Positions 15,644 through 24,733 of a stretch of DNA of 40,037 nucleotides are shown in pieces. A model generated the notes under the pieces. It ran no database searches, had not been told where the DNA came from, and worked only from the letters and a program-made list of their open reading frames with translations. The stretch covers positions 1 to 40,037 of the forward strand of contig DAOUTW010000042.1 in the NCBI GenBank assembly GCA_030668485.1, written 5' to 3'. The stretch's first letter is position 1, and every line of letters starts with the position of its first letter. Origin of the DNA: Candidatus Zixiibacteriota bacterium (GTDB taxonomy: Bacteria; Zixibacteria; MSB-5A5; GN15; JAAZOE01). Made by a program: the position numbers and the translations under genes.

Positions 15644-16633
15644 TTATCCCTTGAAAATAAGGTAAAAAACGACGATTATGACGATTGTTATAAAGGCAAA
15701 TGCTAAAAGTCTGCCTTTTCCGCCGCCCGGATTGTCTTCTGGTTCCTCGACCGCTTCCTGGACCGGTTCAGCGGCCGATAAGGCCCATTGTTCCTCAGCC
15801 TCATAATATTCTGTCGGCTCTCCGTCAACGGTCACGGTGGCCAGTTCCTGCAAGTCGGACGAGTCTACCCCGCCGACTATTTTCAAAGTTATGATGCTGA
15901 CGTTATCCAGCCCGCCACGATCATTGGCCATTTTTACCAGATCGCCGGTTATTTTTTCGATATCACCCTTACTATCCTTGGCCACCTGTTTGATGTCGGG
16001 ATCGTCGACGAAACCGCACAGGCCGTCACTACAAAGAATATAGATGTCATCTTCGAAAATTTTTCGGGCCGCGACATCGATTTCCACACTGTCCTTGACT
16101 CCCAGGGCGCGGGTTATGACGTTGCGATTGACCAGATTCTTGGCTTCTTCAGGGGTGATCTGTTCCGATTGTTCCAGTTCGGCGGCCCAACTGTGATCGA
16201 TGGTGAGGGGGGTCAGTTTATTATTATGATAGCGATAAACACGACTGTCGCCGACATGCAGGACAGTCATAATGTTTTTTTCTATGGCAACGGCTACAAT
16301 GGTAGTGCCCATGCCTGATAATGACGGGTCGGAAGACGCACGCTTGTAAATGGTGTGGTTAGCAATTCGAACCGCCTTAGTCAATACATCGGTGGAAGGA
16401 GGGAAAACGCGGGGAAGATGAATACTTTCATCACTCAATAATCGATCGAAGAAATTGGCGTACAGGGAACCGATTGTATCACAGGCGGTGGCCGAGGCGA
16501 CCTCACCGGCATTATGTCCACCCATTCCATCGCAGACGATAAAGAGATTTTTGTCCGGTAATAACCTGATCGAATCTTCGTTTATTTCCCGAACCAGACC
16601 GATATCCGTTTTGCCAGAAGATTTAATAATCAT
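15644..16633 (-). CDS. PP2C-type Ser/Thr protein phosphatase, membrane anchored
   Basis: A 329-residue protein. Residues 1-255 form a metal-dependent PP2C phosphatase with all main motifs: TDIGLVREINEDS (Arg15, Glu19, Asp20), DGMGGHNAGEVAS (Asp35-Gly36), GMGTT, HVGDSR (126-131), CSDGLCGF (Asp203) and GGLDNVSI (Asp243, Asn244). Two Mn or Mg ions bound by these Asp residues would drive hydrolysis of phospho-Ser/Thr. After an acidic, proline-containing linker, a single membrane helix occupies about 309-328, which places the catalytic part in the cytoplasm at the membrane. Such enzymes reverse Hanks-type kinases, but no kinase is encoded in the window. It lies 87 bases after the thiamine pyrophosphokinase gene on the same strand and may share its transcript. 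No good ribosome site precedes the ATG. Confidence 0.95.
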   Translation of the reverse strand: MIIKSSGKTDIGLVREINEDSIRLLPDKNLFIVCDGMGGHNAGEVASATACDTIGSLYANFFDRLLSDESIHLPRVFPPSTDVLTKAVRIANHTIYKRASSDPSLSGMGTTIVAVAIEKNIMTVLHVGDSRVYRYHNNKLTPLTIDHSWAAELEQSEQITPEEAKNLVNRNVITRALGVKDSVEIDVAARKIFEDDIYILCSDGLCGFVDDPDIKQVAKDSKGDIEKITGDLVKMANDRGGLDNVSIITLKIVGGVDSSDLQELATVTVDGEPTEYYEAEEQWALSAAEPVQEAVEEPEDNPGGGKGRLLAFAFITIVIIVVFYLIFKG

Positions 16634-16720
16634 GAATGAGGTGTGCGCTCCTTTACTTCCTCCATGCTTCTTTTTGCCAAATTACAATAATCCTTAAAAC
16701 AGGACAAGTAATAATTTTAA

Positions 16721-17395
16721 CTATTCAGAACCCGGCTTGATTCTCTTAATAATGGCCAACCCGGACCCTTTTATTTTAATCGACGCCTTCTGCGCAGTAA
16801 TCTGGTTACGCAGCGAAACTGTTTCTCCCTCGCGGACGACCAAATCTGTAGCTGCAAATCGTGTACCCCGGAGGGTCAGCGATATCCTCGTGCTGACCGG
16901 AAGTATCGACAGCCGGCGCCCTTTATATCCACGTAATGTCCGTGTCTGATCTCGCAGGGCGATGATTTCCTGTCGGCTGTCCAGAAAACGGAGGCGGAGC
17001 GCCTGTTTTCCGGTTTTCATATTGCGAAAGAGAAAAAGGTTACCCAGAAGATGATCGGTTTCTCCCATGCGAGCGTCCCATCCGAATACCGTTATATCGG
17101 TAAATCCTCTGCGGATACATAAATCAATAGCCAGCTCAGAATCGGTCTTGTCCTTATCGGCGGGGTAGAAAAACAGTTCGATCTCCTTCAGGAAACCTCT
17201 TCGTATACGAGGGGCCGAATCAAGGTCGCTGATCCAATAATCGGGCTTTATGGAATATTTTTGGAGGAATGCGATACCGCCATCAACCGCAATCAGGGCC
17301 GGCCGGGGACTGGCCGCGTTTAATAGTTGTCGAACAAGTTGGTCGTCGCCTTTGGGGTAGAGCCCGTTGAGAAAAATAAACGCTTTGCCTTCCAT
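16721..17395 (-). CDS. thiN: thiamine pyrophosphokinase
   Basis: A 224-residue protein with the ordered motifs of thiamine pyrophosphokinase, which transfers pyrophosphate from ATP to thiamine: AVDGG (38-40), ISDLDS (55-60), PADKDKTDSELA (78-89) and MGETDHLLGN (110-119). The C-terminal half is the beta-rich thiamine-binding domain. Two positions differ from the usual pattern: the G of GDxDS is Ser, and the G-G-R-x-D-H motif reads M-G-E-T-D-H. The catalytic Asp residues remain, so it is probably active. No other thiamine genes are near. It is the first gene of a possible pair with the PP2C phosphatase downstream. Confidence 0.9.
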   Translation of the reverse strand: MEGKAFIFLNGLYPKGDDQLVRQLLNAASPRPALIAVDGGIAFLQKYSIKPDYWISDLDSAPRIRRGFLKEIELFFYPADKDKTDSELAIDLCIRRGFTDITVFGWDARMGETDHLLGNLFLFRNMKTGKQALRLRFLDSRQEIIALRDQTRTLRGYKGRRLSILPVSTRISLTLRGTRFAATDLVVREGETVSLRNQITAQKASIKIKGSGLAIIKRIKPGSE

Positions 17396-17422
17396 GGCTA
17401 CCTTTGAGGTGTGGCCTGTTAT

Positions 17423-17450
17423 AAAAAAGGGGAGCCTTGTGAGGCCCCCC
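17423..17450 (-). terminator. rho-independent terminator after the multi-module protein
   Basis: On the minus strand a 9-bp stem (GGGGGGCCT/AGGCTCCCC with one G-T pair) and loop CACA lead into six T residues. It begins 13 bases after the stop codon at 17464 and separates that gene from thiN. Confidence 0.9.
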
Positions 17451-17463
17451 CGGCAATATGCCT

Positions 17464-20400
17464 TTAACGAATCACTGCAAACTTAAATCGGTTGACCTTC
17501 TCTCCATCTTTGTAATAGCACAGATAAACGTCTGAGGCCAGGGATCGGCCATTGTCGTTGGTTACGTTCCAGGTAACCTGGCCGGTACCACTGCCGTTTA
17601 TAATCCTGACCACTTCATTCGTCAGGGTCGTGATCGTCAGTGTACCTTCCGGCGCCATATTAAATACCGTCACTTGATTATGTACGTTCGGTTTAAATGG
17701 ATTGGGAGCCATATAAACCTGAGCATCGACGACGAATGTCGAAACCCCGCTATACGGCGAATTGTTGGCCCGACTGCGCCAATAGTATACTTCTCCGGAA
17801 TTTAAAGGCACGGAGACCTGCCATGAAGTGGATCCCATCATATTTTCTTCCACCGGACCCGAATATATCCGGTTGATGAACATGGAATCTCTTGATACTT
17901 CGAAATAGTACAAATTTTCATCCAGGAGACTGATGACATTGGTCACATCAAGCATCGGTTGCGTCTTGTCGACCGTAATTCCGCCGGTGGGGTAGATGTT
18001 ATCGGGCGACGACTGATCAGCATTGACCGAAAAATCGAAAGCCCAAAATGAGCGGGTCGGCGCCCATTCCGAATAATTTACTCCATCGCTGGCCCGACAG
18101 GCCCAGTAGTAGCGGCTGCCGGAAGAAAGAATCGGCGAAATCGGCCAGACGATGTCGTTGCCCATACCGGCAGGTTCCAGTCCTGAAATCGAATCGATCA
18201 GGTTGGTTTGGCCTTCATCGGAATAAACCGCAAACTCATAGGTCAAAGGGTCCGACTCGGGATCGAATGCCTGCTGTGATATGAGCGATACCTGCAATGA
18301 TACCATCGTATCAAAATCATTGGGCGAAACCAGTTGCGGCGCCTGCGGCGGCTGGTTGACGCCGAACAAAGTATCGAGATAAAAACGAGCTAGGTTCATC
18401 CAGGATGAATAATCAATTCCGTCATACGCTCGCACCTGCCAACTGTACCAGAAAGCATTGGAAAGGCCGGCCTGGGGAGAATAGGATGAGGTGGCGCCGC
18501 CGCCCTGACTGATTCCTGACGCGGAATCGATCAGAGTGACTCCCGCCGAATCAAAAAGGTTTATCTGATAGGTCAGATTGTTACCGTCCGGGTCGGTTGA
18601 ATTGTACCAACTGAGCGACAACGGTAAGAAAGTTATCGTTGCCGCATCGGGAGGGGAATAAACAGCAGGCGTGGTCGGCGGCAGATTCGTGATCGAAGCA
18701 TCGACCGTGAAACTCATAACCGTCATCCAACCGCTATACTCCACCTGGTCGTAGGCACGTGCCCGCCAGAAATATGCCGAACCGTTTTCAAGCGGGGTGC
18801 TGACCAGCCAGGATGTAGTACCCGTGCCCTGAGTAACAGCGCCCGATTGTGCCGCCAGCGCGGAAAAGTTGGAAAACTTGGATACCTGAAAATAATAGAC
18901 CGAGGCTGTCCCATCCGGGTCTGTAACATTGTTTATCGTAAGGGTCGGCTGAAGCCTGTCAGCCGTTCCGCCATCCTCCGGCGCATTTCCGGTAGGGGAT
19001 GGGGGCGGAATATTAGGCGTCGTGAAATTAAACGTAGTTGACCAGCCTGATGAGGTCATCTCGTTATTGGCCTTGCATCGCCAGTAATAGCGATGACCGT
19101 TTTCAAGCGTAGAACTGGTGGTGAAACAGGTCGTCCCGGTTCCTTCCGTTAGCCATGCCGATTGGCGGACGATTGTCACGAAATTGGCATCCTCGGCTAT
19201 TTCGAACTGATATTTAACCGGATTCTCACAAGTACCATGACCTGAATTGTTGACACATAAAGTGGGGCTGTTACCAAGCGCTGATCCCGATGCCGGAGAT
19301 GTCGGAACCGGAACCGTCGGAGGAACACCGCAGGAATCGGCAGTGATTAGAATTTTCCCCATGTACGGTTTGAGATAGAAGATGGAGTCGGCGACCGCCG
19401 AGGTGTCGGCGTTGGCATCGACCTCGCGATATAACTGATGCAGATTAACGGCCACCTGATCGTTAACCCAGTCAGCCGTACCGTGTGATGTCCGGACCAA
19501 TGTCACCGCCGCGCCGTTGTTGTAATCGCGCCGCATCACCGCCAGCTTGGTGTAACTGCTACCGGTCGAACTTACCTCATAAGCCGGACCGTCAGGCTCG
19601 CCAAAGTCGACCTCATAAATATCGCGCCACCGATTGATATCGTTAAATCGCGCCGGGCCGCAATAAGCGTTGGTGTCACGAACCTGGAGAAAAAAGGCGT
19701 AGTGAGTCATGTAAATTCGGCTGGAGTCGTATTTCCAATCGGAGGGACTGGAAGAACATAAAAAGTCACCACTAAACAGCCAGTTAATATAACGATCGGG
19801 ATGGGCCGCCATAGTGTCGGCCATGGCGTACCATTGCTGCCACCCATTGGGCCACGCCTTGGCGTAATCAACCGGGTTCTCCAAATTGACATGAGTATAA
19901 CGAACCGCCACACCCAAATGCGCCGGTGAAAACTTCTCCACATTGGCGAATCCGTAGATCCGCTCCAGACCATGAGCATCACAGGCCGAATCGAGAACCA
20001 CCCGAATTGTCGAGTCGATCAGAAGCGTCGAATGATCGTAGTAATTGAGGTTGGAGTTGAGGTCGTTGCCGATTCCCGGCTGCTCCATCCAATCCAGTCC
20101 GGAGGTCGGGCCGCCGGTAGCGCTGTTGATCTCATAGTACGAATTCAGCCGAGGTCCGAAGCCGCCGCGATATTGATTGTCCATGAAAAAGGCGGTCCAG
20201 TGACGGTCGCCCGGACCATATGCCACCGAATCCTCGATCAGGTGACGACGATAAGCATAGGCGATCGCACGCCGGGCATCGGGATTGAAACCGTTGGCCA
20301 GCCAGCAATAACCGGCCGGATAAAACATGGTGTCCGAGGGCGTGTTGTTCCAGTATTGATAAGAAAACCGCTTCTTGTGATGCGGCAGACCGGTCAGGTT

Positions 20401-20856
20401 GTATTCGCGGACACCGTCACCTTGGTTGGTGATCCGAACGAAATCGTCGTCGATATGAACCACCAGCGATTCGGCCGACACCCCAATACTGTCGAGGTAA
20501 TGCTTGGCGTAGATATAAAGCCACAGATCGGTGACATTGTTGAGCCGCTCGTTGTACTGCTTGCCGGTATCGAAACGTTCGTACAGGTTGATTTCCTGTG
20601 ACGAGGCGTATGGCCCGGCCCGGAAAATCTTCCCCATCGCCTCAGCCGTATCACAGAGGCTGTCATGCATCCCCGGCCAATCACTTATGCCGTTGATGGC
20701 GCAGTCATACCTTTCGGCAAACCACGTGATTGAGGCGTTTCTGGGACCCGTATAAATGTTGGCCCCGAATGAAAATTTGTAAGGTGTCTTATCTTGCGCC
20801 GGGGCGATTGTGCATAGAACCAGAACAGTAATAAGTATATATATACTTCGTCTCAT
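17464..20856 (-). CDS. secreted glycoside-hydrolase-like protein with five Fn3-like modules
   Basis: A 1130-residue exported protein. The ATG at 20856 has GAGAGG ten bases upstream and opens a signal peptide ending near APAQ (about 20). Residues about 27-510 form one large domain with features of a TIM-barrel glycoside-hydrolase-like group (TAFFMDNQYRGGFG, VRYTHVNLENP, NWLFSGDF); I assign it only loosely. Then come five repeated Ig/Fn3-like modules of about 100 residues (about 514-1040), each starting with P.sP.., containing FEV/FQVS and ending YYWR.RA.D...YSGW. The last about 85 residues are a FlgD-like C-terminal module (MAPNPFKP, ending FKFAVIR). The architecture suits a cell-surface or secreted glycan-active protein. 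The enzyme activity is not proven by any visible catalytic pair. Confidence 0.85.
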   Translation of the reverse strand: MRRSIYILITVLVLCTIAPAQDKTPYKFSFGANIYTGPRNASITWFAERYDCAINGISDWPGMHDSLCDTAEAMGKIFRAGPYASSQEINLYERFDTGKQYNERLNNVTDLWLYIYAKHYLDSIGVSAESLVVHIDDDFVRITNQGDGVREYNLTGLPHHKKRFSYQYWNNTPSDTMFYPAGYCWLANGFNPDARRAIAYAYRRHLIEDSVAYGPGDRHWTAFFMDNQYRGGFGPRLNSYYEINSATGGPTSGLDWMEQPGIGNDLNSNLNYYDHSTLLIDSTIRVVLDSACDAHGLERIYGFANVEKFSPAHLGVAVRYTHVNLENPVDYAKAWPNGWQQWYAMADTMAAHPDRYINWLFSGDFLCSSSPSDWKYDSSRIYMTHYAFFLQVRDTNAYCGPARFNDINRWRDIYEVDFGEPDGPAYEVSSTGSSYTKLAVMRRDYNNGAAVTLVRTSHGTADWVNDQVAVNLHQLYREVDANADTSAVADSIFYLKPYMGKILITADSCGVPPTVPVPTSPASGSALGNSPTLCVNNSGHGTCENPVKYQFEIAEDANFVTIVRQSAWLTEGTGTTCFTTSSTLENGHRYYWRCKANNEMTSSGWSTTFNFTTPNIPPPSPTGNAPEDGGTADRLQPTLTINNVTDPDGTASVYYFQVSKFSNFSALAAQSGAVTQGTGTTSWLVSTPLENGSAYFWRARAYDQVEYSGWMTVMSFTVDASITNLPPTTPAVYSPPDAATITFLPLSLSWYNSTDPDGNNLTYQINLFDSAGVTLIDSASGISQGGGATSSYSPQAGLSNAFWYSWQVRAYDGIDYSSWMNLARFYLDTLFGVNQPPQAPQLVSPNDFDTMVSLQVSLISQQAFDPESDPLTYEFAVYSDEGQTNLIDSISGLEPAGMGNDIVWPISPILSSGSRYYWACRASDGVNYSEWAPTRSFWAFDFSVNADQSSPDNIYPTGGITVDKTQPMLDVTNVISLLDENLYYFEVSRDSMFINRIYSGPVEENMMGSTSWQVSVPLNSGEVYYWRSRANNSPYSGVSTFVVDAQVYMAPNPFKPNVHNQVTVFNMAPEGTLTITTLTNEVVRIINGSGTGQVTWNVTNDNGRSLASDVYLCYYKDGEKVNRFKFAVIR

Positions 20857-21108
20857 ACCAGTCAAACCTCTCTTTTGAATTCAGTCTGGTAATGCAAAAA
20901 TCCTGCCGTCGTGGGGCTTTTATATCTTACGCAGTACCAGTGAATTGGCCGAACTCCCGCCGATCTAAATTGTTCATTCAACAAATCTGCGCTTATTCTG
21001 CACAGGACCAACATACTGTATTTAAAACCGTTTTACATTAAAAATATCGACACAATTCCCGGTTTTCTGCATCAAATCGGGCTTTCCCGGGGTAGGGCAA
21101 TGAGGATA

Positions 21109-22635
21109 TTACTGTTTATATTGAGGAATATAAATGGCGAATTCCCCGGCGCTCTCAGTGTACTGTAATATCATATTGTCCAACAGAATAGGAGTCTCGA
21201 TCGGTCCCCAATTTTGTTCTATCCGGAGAGGCGCCAGCCGATGGCAAATGAAATAGGATGGTTTTTCAGAAATAATTTTATTTTTTACATCTTCGAAACT
21301 GCTTTCATTCACCGCAATGAACTGCTTTGAGGTCAATTCCGAGTACATAATTACAGCGTTCGAGGTAAAAAATGGGGAGTTAAAAATGACCGTCTGATCA
21401 TCCTCGAGGTTTGTTTTCAGCCAGTCGATAGCCGGCTGCACAAAGGATGGATATTGAGTGACTGGAGACACCGATGCCAGTTTGGACAGCATTCTGTTGT
21501 CCACTTCGCGGTAGTTGGGACAGAGGATTATAGTCCACAAGAGAGCGGAGAAGAGAACAATTTTGAGCTTCAACCCGGCATGGCCAAAAGGTCGAAATCT
21601 TTGGGCCAGATCGAAGCTGCCATGGGCAGCAAAAATGCAAAGGATAGTACCCGGCAGTATAGTGTACCGTGCCAGGGGTGATAATTCCCCGGTGATAATC
21701 GATTGGTAGAGATATATCGCGGATTGAATGGCCAAAAGTATAATCCATTCCATCCCGGTGCGGCGCATTATAGATCGGATCATACCCCAAAACCCGCCGA
21801 GAGCAATCAGCGGTGAAAGGCTGATGATGATAACTCCCGGCCAGAAGGCCGCCCTGTATATCATAGTTTTAAGATTACCCAGACTGTCAACCGTTTGTTG
21901 CGTGAGAGCGGAATGCTCCGATGAGGCGGCGTTCAGAGAATAGAGCATGTCACCGGTTTCCCGAAAGCTACCATACAACCAACTCAAGATGAACAGCGCC
22001 GGAAGAATTGAGACAGCAACGGCACCAAAAATGAAGCGGCTTCTGCCGGTCGGAGAAGCGTGCAATGATTGGATTAATAACGATACAAAAACAAACGGTG
22101 GCAACAGCCAGGCCTCGAAACGAATCATCACCGCTGCCAGCATCGCCACGCTCAGCAGAACCATCTCGCCTGTGGTTTGCTTGTCAAGGAAACGGTGATA
22201 GCCGTACATGGATGCGACCATGAACAATATAAACAGGCTTTCACTTCCGGCAATGTTCCCGAATTTGATATGTATGGAGTAGAGTGCAAAACAGGCGGTG
22301 GCAAAATACGCTTTCTCTCGATCAAAGATGCGCGCAACCAGTCCCCAAAACAGAGGCAGTGTCAACAGCGAAGCGACCAGGCTGACCAGCCGCGGGACCA
22401 GTTTGACATTGTCCCAGATCATGAGCACAATACCGTTGATATAAAATTGAAGTGGGAGCCAAACCGAGGATTCGCTGTTGGGGTGCCAGATGATAAAGGG
22501 ATGGTGCGACCAGTTCAATGAGATAAGACTCCGGATAATTGAATCGGCCCCAAAGTTGGAAGAGAAGGCAAAGGTTATTGCCCGAATCAGCAACGACGCA
22601 AAGATCACAATTAATGAAAAGCGCCTTATATCCAA
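21109..22635 (-). CDS. GT-C membrane glycosyltransferase (PMT/ArnT-like)
   Basis: A 508-residue integral membrane protein with about ten or more helices up to residue 385 and a soluble C-terminal domain of about 120 residues. The layout follows the GT-C fold of the PMT_2/GT39 group: an acidic residue soon after the first helix (FGADSIIRSL), a first periplasmic loop with HPFIIWHPNS, and later helices with a positively charged loop. Such enzymes use a lipid-phosphate sugar on the periplasmic face. The start is TTG at 22635, with GAGGGG seven bases upstream. It is the last gene of the glycan operon, 26 bases after the GNAT gene. No clear terminator follows. Substrate unknown. Confidence 0.85.
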   Translation of the reverse strand: MDIRRFSLIVIFASLLIRAITFAFSSNFGADSIIRSLISLNWSHHPFIIWHPNSESSVWLPLQFYINGIVLMIWDNVKLVPRLVSLVASLLTLPLFWGLVARIFDREKAYFATACFALYSIHIKFGNIAGSESLFILFMVASMYGYHRFLDKQTTGEMVLLSVAMLAAVMIRFEAWLLPPFVFVSLLIQSLHASPTGRSRFIFGAVAVSILPALFILSWLYGSFRETGDMLYSLNAASSEHSALTQQTVDSLGNLKTMIYRAAFWPGVIIISLSPLIALGGFWGMIRSIMRRTGMEWIILLAIQSAIYLYQSIITGELSPLARYTILPGTILCIFAAHGSFDLAQRFRPFGHAGLKLKIVLFSALLWTIILCPNYREVDNRMLSKLASVSPVTQYPSFVQPAIDWLKTNLEDDQTVIFNSPFFTSNAVIMYSELTSKQFIAVNESSFEDVKNKIISEKPSYFICHRLAPLRIEQNWGPIETPILLDNMILQYTESAGEFAIYIPQYKQ

Positions 22636-22661
22636 AAAACTACCCCTCGTTTTAATCGGAT

Positions 22662-23693
22662 TTAAAGCCAGTCGGTATCGGCAAAGGTAAGGAAAAAGTC
22701 GGAATAACGCAATTGTTTCGATTCTTCGGAATAGGGGAAGAGAATGATGGAATAGTTGCTTTTGCGCTTGATAAACCCGGCTTTACTCAGCGCTTTGACG
22801 CAATAGCACGCTTCTGAGAGTTGAAAATGAATCGATTTTACTCGCCGCTTCTGGCAATATTCGATCAGAAGTTTTAACGCTCGCACCTGATCGTCGTGGC
22901 CGCTGTCGATGCAGAAATCGGCAATGGCGACAACTTTGTGTTCAAACCGGATGGCGATATATCCCAAAGGGCTCCGCTCATTATTATAAAGCTGCAAAAA
23001 TATGTACTTATTGGTCGGTACTGAGAAAAATCGCCAGACCAGGAAATCCCGGTCGCGCACCGCCATAACCGGATGAGCTTTTTTTATCGTTCCGTACTCG
23101 GAATCCCGAACGATCTCCTTCTCCTCAATCGGCTCAAGTTTAAATCCATCGGTGTTGACGGAGCCGAGATAAAATTTCTTATGAAGCACGATGGCAGGCT
23201 TCAAAAACAGACTGAGAATAGTTCGGAATATCCCGCCGCTTTCCAGCCGCTTGGCAAAAAACTGTGAAGTGAGCGGAAAGGAATAGGTATCCAGAGGACC
23301 GAACGCGGTAGCCCCGGCATTGAGCAAGGGCGTCAGGGCCAGACGATTGGGAAAGCCGATCAGAAATTCATACTTATGCTTCAATTGATCGTGCAGTTTT
23401 TGCTGGATAGAATTGAATATACGGCGCCGCCTGAAGTCGGGATGGACCATACCGTCAATCGCCTGGCCGATTTTGACGACTCGGCCATGATACCAGAGGC
23501 GCATCGGCATGATTACATATGACGCGACAACTTTGTTCGATTCCGGATCGCGAACGAGAAAGATATCGGCAGGGCCGGAGGGGTTAGTGGTGTAAAGCCA
23601 TTCAAATTTACGCGCCCGTTTCCCCGGATAAACCAATTTGTACAGCTTTACAACCGGCCGGTAGTCATCAGTCTGTTCGATTCGAATATCCAT
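22662..23693 (-). CDS. GNAT-family acyltransferase of the glycan cluster
   Basis: A 343-residue protein with a GNAT domain in its first half: SYVIMPM strand, then GMVHPDFRRRRIFNSI (about 81-96), a motif A with the R-x-x-x-I form that replaces the usual G-x-G. The second half (about 200-343) looks like another GNAT-like half (FLVWRFFSVP, LGYIAIRF, VVAIADFCID). The ATG at 23693 overlaps the preceding gene's TGA by one base (TGATG), so the two are coupled. A likely role is acylation of an amino sugar of the polymer, inferred from the operon. Substrate unknown. Confidence 0.85.
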   Translation of the reverse strand: MDIRIEQTDDYRPVVKLYKLVYPGKRARKFEWLYTTNPSGPADIFLVRDPESNKVVASYVIMPMRLWYHGRVVKIGQAIDGMVHPDFRRRRIFNSIQQKLHDQLKHKYEFLIGFPNRLALTPLLNAGATAFGPLDTYSFPLTSQFFAKRLESGGIFRTILSLFLKPAIVLHKKFYLGSVNTDGFKLEPIEEKEIVRDSEYGTIKKAHPVMAVRDRDFLVWRFFSVPTNKYIFLQLYNNERSPLGYIAIRFEHKVVAIADFCIDSGHDDQVRALKLLIEYCQKRRVKSIHFQLSEACYCVKALSKAGFIKRKSNYSIILFPYSEESKQLRYSDFFLTFADTDWL

Positions 23694-24733
23694 CAATCGT
23701 TTTTCGCTTCCTCAAGCCGAACAATCGGCTTTTGGCCGATATAGTAAACCCCCGATAACATTGCCCGGTATTGCCTGAAATCAAGGTTACTTCCGATCCC
23801 TATCCGGCGCAACAAGTATTTATTGTGGCCGGTTAAATTGAGTCCCGTCTCGGTCAATACGGCGCACTCAAAATGCCGGGCGGTTATCTCTACCACCTCG
23901 CGGTTGATATCCCGCCAGCGGCCGTTGGGATAGGCAAACTCGGAAATCGAAACGCCGGTAATCTCCTCCAGGTCGCGCTTGCTGCCGACAATTTCCTCTT
24001 CCAATCGGGCCGGTTCCAGCCGGCTAAGGATCGGATGATTCTGCGAATGTGCTCCGATCGTTATTAAGTCGTCAGCCGCCAGTCGGCGGACATTTTCGGG
24101 AGTCATCGGACTGAAATCGCTGAATCGATTGTCGTCGATAGTATCACCGAATCTTTCATATAGAGCCGCAACGACGTTTTCGTTATCGGTCGAAGCAACT
24201 GATTTGAGACGTTCGCAGATTTCATTATGGGCGCTGTAAATATTACGCTCGGAAGAGAGATTGTATTGACCCAAACTTAAATCATCTAGGTCAATCGCCG
24301 TAGGAGCATGCGATTTCAGAATAACCGAAATTAAATCAGGCCAGAGATAGAGATAGCGGTTACTCTGCGGCATGACGAAACGGCTGGTTATGAATATCGT
24401 GGCCGGGATGCCCAGCTCTTTCAGGATCGGATAGGCCAGATCGTAATTGGATTTATATCCGTCGTCGAATGTTACCGTTACCGCATGCGGTTCAATTTTT
24501 CCCGATTCCAGCATCGCCACCATCTCACGAAGCGATACCGGATGGAAAAACTGTCGGAGGTATTGCATCTGCTCTTTAAAAGTATCGATTGCGACCTGAG
24601 TCCATTCCCGGGTGGTGGGATTTTCAGTCAGTCCGTGATACATAAGTATCCGCGGATTGAAACGGGTGACATATCGGATAATTTTACCCGGTCCGGAAAG
24701 ACCGGCCGTTTTTTTTATTAAAGCCCTAATCAT
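23693..24733 (-). CDS. polysaccharide deacetylase (NodB-type)
   Basis: A 346-residue protein with the carbohydrate esterase 4 motifs: VTFDDGY (Asp90, Asp91), AHSQNHPIL (His229, His233) and FAYPNGRW (about 266-273). The Asp and two His residues bind the metal and hydrolyse N-acetyl groups. The distance between the first two motifs (about 135 residues) is longer than usual and holds an alpha-rich insert (about 140-215). There is no clear signal peptide, so it may act in the cytoplasm or be loosely membrane bound by its basic N-terminus. It overlaps the gene before it by four bases (ATGA) and the one after by one base. Confidence 0.93.
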   Translation of the reverse strand: MIRALIKKTAGLSGPGKIIRYVTRFNPRILMYHGLTENPTTREWTQVAIDTFKEQMQYLRQFFHPVSLREMVAMLESGKIEPHAVTVTFDDGYKSNYDLAYPILKELGIPATIFITSRFVMPQSNRYLYLWPDLISVILKSHAPTAIDLDDLSLGQYNLSSERNIYSAHNEICERLKSVASTDNENVVAALYERFGDTIDDNRFSDFSPMTPENVRRLAADDLITIGAHSQNHPILSRLEPARLEEEIVGSKRDLEEITGVSISEFAYPNGRWRDINREVVEITARHFECAVLTETGLNLTGHNKYLLRRIGIGSNLDFRQYRAMLSGVYYIGQKPIVRLEEAKND

